Shown here piece by piece: positions 1 to 6,013 of a stretch of 7,248 nt of DNA. Origin of the DNA: Leptospira sp. (lineage in GTDB: Bacteria; Spirochaetota; Leptospiria; Leptospirales; Leptospiraceae); assembly GCA_021413405.1 (NCBI GenBank), contig JAIOQL010000039.1, forward strand, positions 1 to 7,248. Reading direction: 5' to 3'. A program made the position numbers and the translations under genes. The notes below the pieces were generated by a model. It made no database searches. It was not told where the DNA came from and saw nothing but the letters and a program-made list of their open reading frames with translations. Position 1 is the stretch's first letter. Every line of letters starts with the position of its first letter.

Positions 1-1
1 T

Positions 2-46
2 GCAACCCGTGGGAATATCCAGGTTGATCTTGTTGTAACTGTATAA
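2..46 (+). CDS. Possible C-terminal tail of an upstream gene (partial, 5' end outside window)
   Basis: One plus-strand frame is open from the window edge and reads ATRGNIQVDLVVTV before a TAA at 44-46. The alternating hydrophobic pattern would suit a final beta strand. The stop lies 36 nt before the TTG start of the receptor gene, so co-transcription is possible. Fourteen residues are too few to assign a family, and an open stretch this short can occur by chance. Confidence 0.25.
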   Translation, partial: ATRGNIQVDLVVTV

Positions 47-82
47 ATCGCATAAATCCGGATTGATCTAACGGTAGTTCTA

Positions 83-2167
83 TTGAAAAATTTTCTGACT
101 GCAATGCTTCTTTGCTTTGCAACGGTTATTATTGCAGACCAACCAGACAATGGTTCTGTCATTCTTCAAAACGAAACTGATTTCCTGCTCGTTGGCAGAC
201 AAACCTATTTTCTGGAGGATCGGGAGGGAAATCTGGGAATTGATGATATTGTTAAACCTGAAAATCAAAAAAGATTTCAAAGGAATGAAAAAGATGTTTT
301 CATTCGCAGACCCTCCGCAAGTGCTTTTTGGCTGAAATTATCCATTCTCAACCAAAATCAGAAAGATGCATGGATCGAACTGGGAAGTATTTATCTTTGG
401 TACATAGATTATTACTCGGAACAAAATGGAAAATTGATTTTAACAACGAGTACTGGTTCTGTTCGACCCGAAGGAAATAAGGCATATCCTACGAATTTGT
501 TCTGGCTTCCTATCGGAAAAAAGAATAATTTACAAACAGTATATGTCAGGATAAATACCCAGAGGCCCCTGGAATTGCCAATCCATGCCGGGACAACACT
601 CTCTCTTTCCCAAAATAAAGCCAGACACGATAACGTTGCCGCAGCGTTTGTTGGTTTAATGCTTGCGATGTTTTTCTATAATTTATTTTTGCTTTTTTCA
701 ACAAGGGATAAAATATATATCTGGTATCTTCTTTATATTCTTTCCGCTATTCCATCCACTTCTTATATAAACAACTATCCACTCTTTGAATCTGTATTCG
801 GGAAAAAAGAGGAAAGCTTCTGGCATTTACAGCCATTCACATGGCTCAGTTTCCCATATATATTCATGGGGTACTTTGCTATATACTTCTTAAGTTTAAA
901 TAACAGAGTGCTGATAAAAAGGTTAATCCAGGTTTTCATTCTCATATTTGTGCTATTTGCAATCACCGACTTTTTTGTCATAGCGCCTCATCATATTCTG
1001 GTCGCGATTCTGCAGCCTGTGGCATTCATATACCTCTTATTTTTTTTGGGCATTGGCATATATTTATGGTGGTTTAAAAATGAAAAGAATGCAAGGTTCT
1101 TTAGTCTTGCCTGGGTCTTTGCAATTTTAAGTGTTTTGGATTATTTGCTAACAATCAATGGATTGTTACCGTATAATTACTTAAATCGCAACGCTGCGTT
1201 TTTTGGAATTGGAATGGAAACATTAATGTTTTCATTGGCCCTTGGTGACCGGATCAATATACTACGCGATGAACATCAATCCGAACAGGCAAAACACCTG
1301 AGTATAATTCTGGAACAGAAACAGGAACTCGTCCATGAAGTTTCAGAGCGGAAAAAGGCCTTTGAAAGTATGGAAGAATTGTCCTCTTCGCTTGAACAGA
1401 AAGTTACAACCAGAACCAATCTTTTGACTTCCGCTCTGAACCGGATTACAGACGATGTCAGGCTTGCGCTAAAGATTCAAAAAAATATTCTTCCGAAAAA
1501 AACTGAAGAATGGGATGGTATCGAAATCTATTCGAGGTATATGCCGATGACGGATGTCGGTGGCGATTACTATGCAATTAATAAACTGGAAAATGGAACG
1601 ATTAGAATATTTATTGCCGATGCAACAGGTCATGGTATCCAGGCATCCCTGATGACAATGTGCATCCACGCAGAATATTTTAATGTAAAAGATTATCCAA
1701 TCACCCCGGGACATTTGCTTACCATTCTGAACAATCAGTACTGTGACAGGTACAGCCGGATGAATGCTTTTTTTACGTGTATAATTCTCGACATAGAAAT
1801 TCACGAAGACCGGATAACGTATGCTTCCGCCGGTCATCCGGATCAGATTCTGGTGCAATCAGGAAAAATAACTCCCACTCATGTAAAGAGCAGGCTGATG
1901 GGTCTGCAGCCGGAGTATGAATACAAAGATTTTACAGCGCCATTTTTTTCAGGAGACAAGATCCTGCTTTTTACAGACGGTATTTTTGAGGAATTCAATT
2001 CAAATAATGAAGAATTTGGAGAAGAAAGGCTTTTTAGAATCGTTGATTCCGAAAAAAATCTTTCGGGAAAAGAATTATTCCGGAAGATAATGGACACAGT
2101 TTCAGAATTTATTTCAGGAACAGATCAGAATGATGACATAACCTTCCTTGTTATCGAAAGGAAATGA
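83..2167 (+). CDS. 7TMR-DISM receptor with C-terminal SpoIIE/PP2C serine phosphatase domain
   Basis: A 694-residue inner-membrane signalling protein predicted to sense a periplasmic cue and dephosphorylate a cytoplasmic target, typically an anti-sigma-factor antagonist in partner-switching systems. A signal peptide (about 1-18, cleaved near VIIA/DQ) is followed by an extracytoplasmic 7TMR-DISMED2-like beta domain (about 30-170), a seven-helix 7TMR-DISM region (about 185-390), a charged coiled coil (about 395-455) and a SpoIIE phosphatase (about 465-694). The PP2C metal-site acidic residues are present: VGGDYY (Asp495), IADATGHG (Asp513), TDG (Asp632) and NDDIT (Asp684/Asp685), plus the ASAGHP loop at 581-586, so it should be catalytically competent. 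The start is TTG: it gives MKNF plus a hydrophobic core, the frame is closed by TAA at 53-55, and no upstream ATG, GTG or TTG lies in frame. No good Shine-Dalgarno is visible; ATG at 104 is the alternative but would lose the positive n-region. It converges on the cytochrome operon. The ligand and target are unknown. Confidence 0.93.
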   Translation: MKNFLTAMLLCFATVIIADQPDNGSVILQNETDFLLVGRQTYFLEDREGNLGIDDIVKPENQKRFQRNEKDVFIRRPSASAFWLKLSILNQNQKDAWIELGSIYLWYIDYYSEQNGKLILTTSTGSVRPEGNKAYPTNLFWLPIGKKNNLQTVYVRINTQRPLELPIHAGTTLSLSQNKARHDNVAAAFVGLMLAMFFYNLFLLFSTRDKIYIWYLLYILSAIPSTSYINNYPLFESVFGKKEESFWHLQPFTWLSFPYIFMGYFAIYFLSLNNRVLIKRLIQVFILIFVLFAITDFFVIAPHHILVAILQPVAFIYLLFFLGIGIYLWWFKNEKNARFFSLAWVFAILSVLDYLLTINGLLPYNYLNRNAAFFGIGMETLMFSLALGDRINILRDEHQSEQAKHLSIILEQKQELVHEVSERKKAFESMEELSSSLEQKVTTRTNLLTSALNRITDDVRLALKIQKNILPKKTEEWDGIEIYSRYMPMTDVGGDYYAINKLENGTIRIFIADATGHGIQASLMTMCIHAEYFNVKDYPITPGHLLTILNNQYCDRYSRMNAFFTCIILDIEIHEDRITYASAGHPDQILVQSGKITPTHVKSRLMGLQPEYEYKDFTAPFFSGDKILLFTDGIFEEFNSNNEEFGEERLFRIVDSEKNLSGKELFRKIMDTVSEFISGTDQNDDITFLVIERK

Positions 2168-2204
2168 GCCCGATTGAAATCTAATTTTTAACTCTTTTTC
2201 AATT

Positions 2205-3197
2205 CTACAGGCCATGCTTACTGATTATGTTGGAAGTTGTGTGACATCCTGCGCATTTGCTGTCATCAACCTGAGCCCCGCCACCATGTGTTGGCATTAA
2301 ATTAGACCGGTTTACACTGGTTAATAAACCAGAAGAAAAGTTCAGACCGTCATGGCAGGCACCACATGCAATTTTGCTTGGCCTTGTCTTCCAATTGTCC
2401 TCATTTCTTGCTGTCTTATTTGTTGTATGACAATTGTAGCAAAGTTGTGAACTCGCCTTAGTAATGAACGCTGCTGCCTTGGTAGGAAATGGGTAACTGG
2501 AACTGGCAGGATAATAGCCTGCTCCGGATTTTATCAGATTACTGCTCATATGAAATTTGTGAACCATTACCGGGAAATCAACAACTGACTCTCCATCCAG
2601 CAGAAAACCATTTCCGGTAGCACCAAATGAATAGCTACTGGAAACCTGATCTCCTCCCGTAGTACTTTGTGCCTTTGTTTGGTCTGTATGACAGGTAACG
2701 CATTGAGTTACATCATTGCGTCCTCCGGCTCCATGGAAAATCAGACCTCTCGTCGTAATTCCGGAGGTTGTGGTTGCAGTTACATCTTTGTGGCAGTTGT
2801 TGCAGGTGTTTACGCTTACAATATCCCGTTGTCTTGCTTTTATCTTATTCGTAGATGGAATGAAATCATACGTTATTGTTTTTCCTCTATTAAAATTCAA
2901 AGCAGCTACTGCTGATCCTCCGCTTATCACAGGTTGATTTGTGCCATTTGAGTTGTTGGTAGATGTTCCCCTCACACTTCCGGAACCAATCAAAATTGCG
3001 ATGCGATGAGGCAGGTTGGGATCATAAGTTAAATTGCCTGTACCGGATTGTTTGAAAGCAGAGACTGCTGTTAATCCAGCGGTCACCTGGTTACCGGTGC
3101 TTAAATATTCAGAAGCTATGTAATCCTTGGACTTTGTAATATCGCGCCATTGATTCCATTGGGAGTAGGCACGGACGTAGTCAGGTAGCTGATCCAT
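2205..3197 (-). CDS. OmcA/MtrC-type pentaheme cytochrome c, C-terminal (heme-bearing) part of a frameshifted gene
   Basis: This frame carries the heme domain. Five CXXCH motifs occur at residues 132-136 (CNNCH), 166-170 (CVTCH), 253-257 (CYNCH), 278-282 (CGACH) and 315-319 (CAGCH). OmcA/MtrC hallmarks around them are YDPNLPHRIAI (58-68), HGAGGR (155-160), the MVHKFHM motif (211-217), WKTRPSKIACGACHD (269-283) and HGGGAQVDDSKCAGCH (304-319). Apart from the CXXCH histidines, the heme region has His155, 213, 216, 304 and 328: five candidate distal ligands for five hemes. The ATG at 3197 is almost certainly not a real start: it has no ribosome site, lies directly after in-frame TGA and TAA, and the residues before about 20 are unlike the family. 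The real N-terminus is the preceding frame (3116-3685). Together they would make a protein of about 490 residues, matching domains I and II of MtrC without the second pentaheme half. Last gene of the operon. Confidence 0.85.
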   Translation of the reverse strand: MDQLPDYVRAYSQWNQWRDITKSKDYIASEYLSTGNQVTAGLTAVSAFKQSGTGNLTYDPNLPHRIAILIGSGSVRGTSTNNSNGTNQPVISGGSAVAALNFNRGKTITYDFIPSTNKIKARQRDIVSVNTCNNCHKDVTATTTSGITTRGLIFHGAGGRNDVTQCVTCHTDQTKAQSTTGGDQVSSSYSFGATGNGFLLDGESVVDFPVMVHKFHMSSNLIKSGAGYYPASSSYPFPTKAAAFITKASSQLCYNCHTTNKTARNEDNWKTRPSKIACGACHDGLNFSSGLLTSVNRSNLMPTHGGGAQVDDSKCAGCHTTSNIISKHGL

Positions 3198-3685
3198 TTA
3201 TCAGGAGAACCATTCAAACCCGGAACGAATTTTGCGAAAGTAAATTGCAGATTGCTTGCAGATGTTAAATTTGTAATAAAATCAGTTGCGGTTGCGCTAG
3301 AGACTCCGGTGGTTGTGTTAAATTTTCCCGATGTTTTGGTTGTCCAACCGAATCCCTTGAGACGGTTTGTCGTATTGGTTATGTAAAAAGTTACGACCGG
3401 TGTTCCTGTCGTCATATTCACACTCACGACAACACCATTCAGATTGAGGTTTTGTATTTCTGTTAAAGAAGCGCTTGAAATATCATAGAGCGGCAACGCT
3501 CTTGCAGCTGCAATGGCGGCTGCGTTTTCCGCTGCTTCCTGGTCATCCGGATCCTGAGTCCGCATGTAATCGGCAATAGCCAGAAAAATGGTTGCATTGA
3601 AATTTTTCTTTTTATTTTTTTCATCTGGAGTTTCACCACAATTAAAAACGGTAAAAATCATCAGTATAAGTAACAGAACTTTCAT
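3116..3685 (-). CDS. OmcA/MtrC-type cytochrome, N-terminal lipoprotein part of the same frameshifted gene
   Basis: The N-terminal part encodes a lipoprotein signal peptide MKVLLLILMIFTVFNC, with Cys16 as the probable lipidation site. The lipobox V-F-N-C is poor for E. coli but normal for spirochaetes. A low-complexity Asp/Glu/Ala-rich linker (about 42-63) and a beta-rich domain follow, with family signatures LNLNGVVVSV (80-89), PVVTFYITN (96-104) and FTFAKFVPGLNGSPDKWISY (148-167). These match the N-terminal domain of OmcA/MtrC outer-membrane cytochromes. The frame then ends at TAG (3116-3118) after residue 189, while the heme-bearing continuation lies in the -1 frame. The start at 3685 is preferred over an in-frame ATG at 3760 because AAGGAG lies 6 nt upstream, the signal peptide begins there, and the longer form would overlap the barrel gene by about 60 nt. 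Only 13 nt separate it from the barrel gene's stop. Without the frameshift the product would be anchored in a membrane, probably the outer one. Confidence 0.85.
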   Translation of the reverse strand: MKVLLLILMIFTVFNCGETPDEKNKKKNFNATIFLAIADYMRTQDPDDQEAAENAAAIAAARALPLYDISSASLTEIQNLNLNGVVVSVNMTTGTPVVTFYITNTTNRLKGFGWTTKTSGKFNTTTGVSSATATDFITNLTSASNLQFTFAKFVPGLNGSPDKWISYLTTSVPTPNGINGAILQSPRIT

Positions 3686-3691
3686 ATAAAA

Positions 3692-3697
3692 CTCCTT
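3692..3697 (-). promoter_or_regulatory. Shine-Dalgarno of the multiheme cytochrome gene
   Basis: AAGGAG on the minus strand, 6 nt before the ATG at 3685. It sets the start at MKVLLLILM rather than the longer in-frame ORF beginning at 3760, and sits immediately upstream of the barrel gene's stop region (TAA 3699-3701). Confidence 0.85.
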
Positions 3698-3698
3698 T

Positions 3699-4847
3699 TT
3701 AGAAATCATCTTCTGATATTTCCTTTGCGAAGGAAAAGAACCTGTTGATGTTAAAACCAATTGTCCATTCCCGATTTTTATAATCGAAATCGGCTCCCCG
3801 GAGCAGTTGCGTTTGTGCTAAGGCTCTTGTGTTTGTAACAAAAACGCTATAAATATGTCCGCCTGTATCATAATTTAGTCCAAAGCTTAAGGGAACATTA
3901 TAATATGGAATCGGTTTATCGAAAGTGACATTTCTCGCATACACATAGGTTAAATCAGTGCTTTTGTTGTATGTTGTATTAATATCATTGGGAGTGAGAT
4001 TGTTCAGATTTCCGTAACCCTGCTGATCGGCAGTCGCATAATTGTCTCCCTTGTAATCCCGTTTCTGGGTGAAAATCATTTCAAATATAAATGAAAAGGA
4101 TTTGTTCAGCCGTACTTTTCCACCGATATCCAGACCAAATCTGTCATTAGAAAGATTTGATTTTACAAAATTCCTGTGAACAAACATTGGAGATACTTCC
4201 AGTGAGAATATCTCCCCGAATCGTCTTGAAATGAGTATGGAAGCGAGGTAACTCGTTCTGTCAGAATAGGATAATTCATACTGATTGAATTTTCTTTTAA
4301 TGTATTCATCGGTTGCAGTTGATCCTGTAGTCGGAGGAACTATGTATGGACCAAGGTTCAATGTCTGTTTTTCGGTTTCTACACCGACAACTCCGTTTAG
4401 TGCAATTGAAACCGGAAAAGAATCGGTCTGTGGAAGCAGGAAATATTTTGTTCTTGCTTCATAAGTTTTAAAAGCAGAGATTCTCGAGAACCCCGCAGAA
4501 AGCTTATCTGTGATTCCATAGTCCAGGGCCAGTTGTGTGTTTGCTCCATTGTCGAGGCCAAGGAAATCATAGAGAGATGCATTGGCATTTCCAAACCTGT
4601 GGTTAAAACGAAAATCCAGAATATCTTTTTGCAAAGGCTGGGCAGTCGGCATGTGAATCAGGTTCGGTCCTTTGAAAGCAGGAGGTGCCGCAACATTGGA
4701 TTTCGCTTTTGGTTTTTCATCCGGTTTAGGATTTTCCGCAGCACCCGGTTTTTTTGATTCAGAAGATATCTTATCAAAATCAGACGATTCCTGTGCAAAA
4801 GCAAAAGACAAAGATGATAAAAATAAAATCAGTGCAATTTTTTTCAA
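3699..4847 (-). CDS. DUF5777-family outer-membrane beta-barrel protein
   Basis: A 382-residue predicted outer-membrane barrel. It has a signal peptide (MKKIALILFLSSLSFAFA, cleaved before QESS), a Lys/Pro/Ala-rich periplasmic linker (about 22-58), then alternating amphipathic strands to the end. DUF5777-like signatures are FRFNHRFGNA (79-88), LGLDNGANTQLALDYGITDK (96-115) with LSAGFSR following, and SFGLNYDTGGHIYSVFVTNT (321-340). The family function is not established; the members I recall lie next to c-type cytochromes and YceI proteins, as here. The start is TTG: it shares bases with the TGA stop of the YceI gene (4-nt overlap, TTGA) and has GAGGAG 6 nt upstream, so translation is probably coupled. 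The protein could be a pore or scaffold through which the neighbouring cytochromes make contact; that role is inferred from context only. At this length it is much smaller than the MtrB-type porins that enclose a decaheme. Confidence 0.85.
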   Translation of the reverse strand: MKKIALILFLSSLSFAFAQESSDFDKISSESKKPGAAENPKPDEKPKAKSNVAAPPAFKGPNLIHMPTAQPLQKDILDFRFNHRFGNANASLYDFLGLDNGANTQLALDYGITDKLSAGFSRISAFKTYEARTKYFLLPQTDSFPVSIALNGVVGVETEKQTLNLGPYIVPPTTGSTATDEYIKRKFNQYELSYSDRTSYLASILISRRFGEIFSLEVSPMFVHRNFVKSNLSNDRFGLDIGGKVRLNKSFSFIFEMIFTQKRDYKGDNYATADQQGYGNLNNLTPNDINTTYNKSTDLTYVYARNVTFDKPIPYYNVPLSFGLNYDTGGHIYSVFVTNTRALAQTQLLRGADFDYKNREWTIGFNINRFFSFAKEISEDDF

Positions 4848-5428
4848 TCGGCACTCCTCAGCTCGAATTTTATTTTTAAGTCTACCATCTCACTAACTTT
4901 TGCGAGTTTGATATCCGGTACGGTGATCTTGAAATCTTTCAGGTTTACTTTGAATCCTCCGGTCAGAAGATACCCGCTTCCCGATTGGGATGGAGCGACA
5001 TGTCCCTCTATTTCAACTTTATCTTTTGTTACACCATGGATTGTCATTTTTCCTGTCACTTTTGCATTCCCGGTGGCCGGATCATAAGAAACAATGGTTC
5101 CTTTGTAGTTCGCAACCGGAAATTTCGAGGACTCAAGATATGTTTCATGCATTCTTTCATTCGCAAATTTATACATTCCACTGAGATCAAATGTTTTGAG
5201 ATTGATTTCCATTGTGATATCGAATGTTTTCTCTTTTAGATTGATTGAGCCACTCACCTGGTCTGCAAGACCTGTCATTTGTGAATCACTACCGGCCATT
5301 GTTTTAACCAAATGGAACAGCATTTTGCCGGATTCCACTTTTAACTTCGTTTCAGCGATTGGTGTTGCCGATAACGCACCGCAAAGCAAAAACACGATAA
5401 TTCCTGTAAATTTTACTGTTGGTTTCAT
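4844..5428 (-). CDS. YceI-family periplasmic protein
   Basis: A 194-residue secreted lipocalin-like protein of the YceI family, whose characterised members bind isoprenoid or other long lipid chains, including polyprenyl quinone-like ligands, in a beta-barrel cavity. The signal peptide is MKPTVKFTGIIVFLLCGALSA, cleaved before TPIAET; Cys16 lies inside the hydrophobic core without a proper lipobox, so a lipoprotein is unlikely. YceI features: ISMEIN-like strand DITMEINLKTFDL (70-82), the ERMHETYLESSKFPVANYKG segment (91-110) matching the conserved His...F/L...FP stretch, VTGKMTIHGVTKDKVEIEG (124-142), and FKVNLKDFKITVPD (159-172). The ATG at 5428 has AAGGA 6 nt upstream. It lies 36 nt after the monoheme cytochrome gene and overlaps the barrel gene by 4 nt, so it is in the middle of the operon. 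A role in carrying a lipid-soluble redox carrier between the cytochromes is possible but is inference. Confidence 0.92.
   Translation of the reverse strand: MKPTVKFTGIIVFLLCGALSATPIAETKLKVESGKMLFHLVKTMAGSDSQMTGLADQVSGSINLKEKTFDITMEINLKTFDLSGMYKFANERMHETYLESSKFPVANYKGTIVSYDPATGNAKVTGKMTIHGVTKDKVEIEGHVAPSQSGSGYLLTGGFKVNLKDFKITVPDIKLAKVSEMVDLKIKFELRSAD
4854..4859 (-). promoter_or_regulatory. Shine-Dalgarno deciding the TTG start of the DUF5777 gene
   Basis: GAGGAG on the minus strand, 6 nt before TTG at 4847, inside the last codons of the YceI gene. It makes the TTG convincing despite the lack of a nearby ATG, and the start/stop overlap suggests translational coupling. Confidence 0.85.
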
Positions 5429-5464
5429 TGTTTTTCCTTATGAATTGATTTTAGAATATTTTTC

Positions 5465-5860
5465 TCATTGTGGTGCGCCTGCTTTGATCCAGCAGTAGAT
5501 CGCATTATTAATCGTAGTGTTGGAATAGGAAGCCATGCTGCCGCTCGTAATCTTCTGGTAAAGAACGCTCCCGGCCGGGTTCCCTGATGAAACTCTCGAA
5601 GAGACTGAACTGTAACTGCTAACGTCCACACCGCCAGCAGGGCTTCCTCCTCCGTGACAGCTTCCGCAGGAACCGGTTACTCCGGCTGTTCCAATGGAAG
5701 AAAATGAAGTGGCAGAAGTGCAGCTTATCGCCGGGCTACCACTACTACCAATTAGTATTCCCTGAATAATTTTCTTCCTTTCAATATCGGAGTATTTGTT
5801 GTCCGTGCAATTGGAAATGGTAAAAACTATCAATGAGATTGTTAAAAGAATCAGCTTCAC
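5465..5860 (-). CDS. Small monoheme c-type cytochrome lipoprotein
   Basis: A 131-residue predicted lipoprotein electron carrier and first gene of the operon. The signal peptide MKLILLTISLIVFTISNC ends in a spirochaete-type lipobox I-S-N-C (Cys18). One heme attachment motif, CGSCH (65-69), is followed by a class I cytochrome-like C-terminus: AGSVLYQKITSGSMASYS (97-113), where Met109 is the probable distal axial ligand, then INNAIYCWIKAGA (117-129), the usual closing helix. Two further cysteines, Cys47 before the heme motif and Cys123 in the last helix, could form a disulfide. The start is GTG at 5860, with AAGGA 8 nt upstream. The Ser/Gly-rich linkers are typical of short tethered cytochromes. 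It would deliver or accept electrons in the periplasm; the partner is unknown. Confidence 0.88.
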   Translation of the reverse strand: MKLILLTISLIVFTISNCTDNKYSDIERKKIIQGILIGSSGSPAISCTSATSFSSIGTAGVTGSCGSCHGGGSPAGGVDVSSYSSVSSRVSSGNPAGSVLYQKITSGSMASYSNTTINNAIYCWIKAGAPQ

Positions 5861-5868
5861 TGTTCTCT

Positions 5869-5873
5869 TCCTT
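5869..5873 (-). promoter_or_regulatory. Shine-Dalgarno of the GTG-started cytochrome gene
   Basis: AAGGA (extended AAAGGAAGAG) on the minus strand, 8 nt before GTG at 5860. It supports GTG as the true start, which also gives a complete lipoprotein signal peptide. Confidence 0.75.
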
Positions 5874-5941
5874 TGCTGGTCTGATCTGGACCACTTGTTT
5901 ACTTAGCCACAGCCTGTCAGAAATTTTTGTGATGTCAAATT

Positions 5942-5947
5942 ATTTAA
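5942..5947 (-). promoter_or_regulatory. Candidate -10 element of the cytochrome operon
   Basis: Minus-strand TTAAAT matches TATAAT at 4 of 6 positions, including T1 and T6. Transcription would start near 5935, giving a leader of about 75 nt and placing the centre of the FNR-type box about 42 bp upstream, the spacing of class II FNR-activated promoters. No good -35 is seen at the right distance, as expected for an activator-dependent promoter. Confidence 0.5.
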
Positions 5948-5970
5948 GCGTAGGTTGAAATTGGAAAGCC

Positions 5971-5984
5971 TTGATTTTTATCAA
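5971..5984 (-). promoter_or_regulatory. FNR/CRP-family operator (perfect TTGAT-N4-ATCAA)
   Basis: The 14-mer TTGATTTTTATCAA is an exact match at all ten half-site positions to the FNR consensus, with an N4 spacer. It lies in the only sizeable noncoding gap, 111-124 nt upstream of the first operon gene. FNR-type regulators activate anaerobic respiration genes in many bacteria. The protein that would bind here is not in the window, and its specificity in this organism is unknown. Confidence 0.7.
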
Positions 5985-5999
5985 TAAATTCAGGCAGAG

Positions 6000-6013
6000 A
6001 TGACAAAAGTCAA
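6000..6013 (-). promoter_or_regulatory. Second FNR-like dyad, possible accessory operator
   Basis: Minus-strand TTGACTTTTGTCAT contains the perfect dyad TGAC-N4-GTCA (6001-6012) and agrees with the FNR consensus at 7 of 10 half-site positions. Its centre is 29 bp upstream of the centre of the perfect box. It overlaps by one base a 10-bp palindrome, AAACCGGTTT, at 6012-6021. TTGACT within it could instead serve as a -35 hexamer, though the matching -10 options are poor. Confidence 0.35.

Noticed and set aside
42..47. TATAAA as a -10 element for the receptor gene
   Set aside because: No -35 is found at 16-18 bp; the nearest TTGATC (24-29) is only 12 bp away. The match alone is common in AT-rich DNA.
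1469..1858. 129-codon minus-strand ORF inside the receptor gene
   Set aside because: It is antisense to the conserved SpoIIE catalytic region (VGGDYY, IADATGHG), has no recognisable domain, and reads as a shadow of the real frame.
2173..2203. ATTGAAA/TTTCAAT inverted repeat between the convergent genes as a bidirectional terminator
   Set aside because: Arms of 7 AT-rich bp with a 17-nt loop would make a very weak hairpin, and there is no flanking GC stem with a U-run.
3116..3200. Programmed -1 ribosomal frameshift joining the two cytochrome frames
   Set aside because: No canonical X XXY YYZ slippery heptamer in the N-terminal frame was found in the overlap and no clear downstream stem was seen. 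A simple one-base deletion or sequence error is more likely, so I report the break but not recoding.
3686..3760. Upstream extension of the multiheme cytochrome to an ATG at 3760
   Set aside because: It would put 25 residues before the lipoprotein signal peptide and overlap the barrel gene, whereas AAGGAG sits 6 nt before the ATG at 3685.
5196..5498. 100-codon plus-strand ORF across the YceI gene and its upstream gap
   Set aside because: Antisense to conserved YceI sequence, no ribosome site or recognisable domain; a shadow ORF.
5877..5893. TGGTC/GACCA hairpin in the operon leader as a riboswitch or attenuator
   Set aside because: Only a 5-bp stem with a 7-nt loop, no second structure and no conserved riboswitch core recognised.
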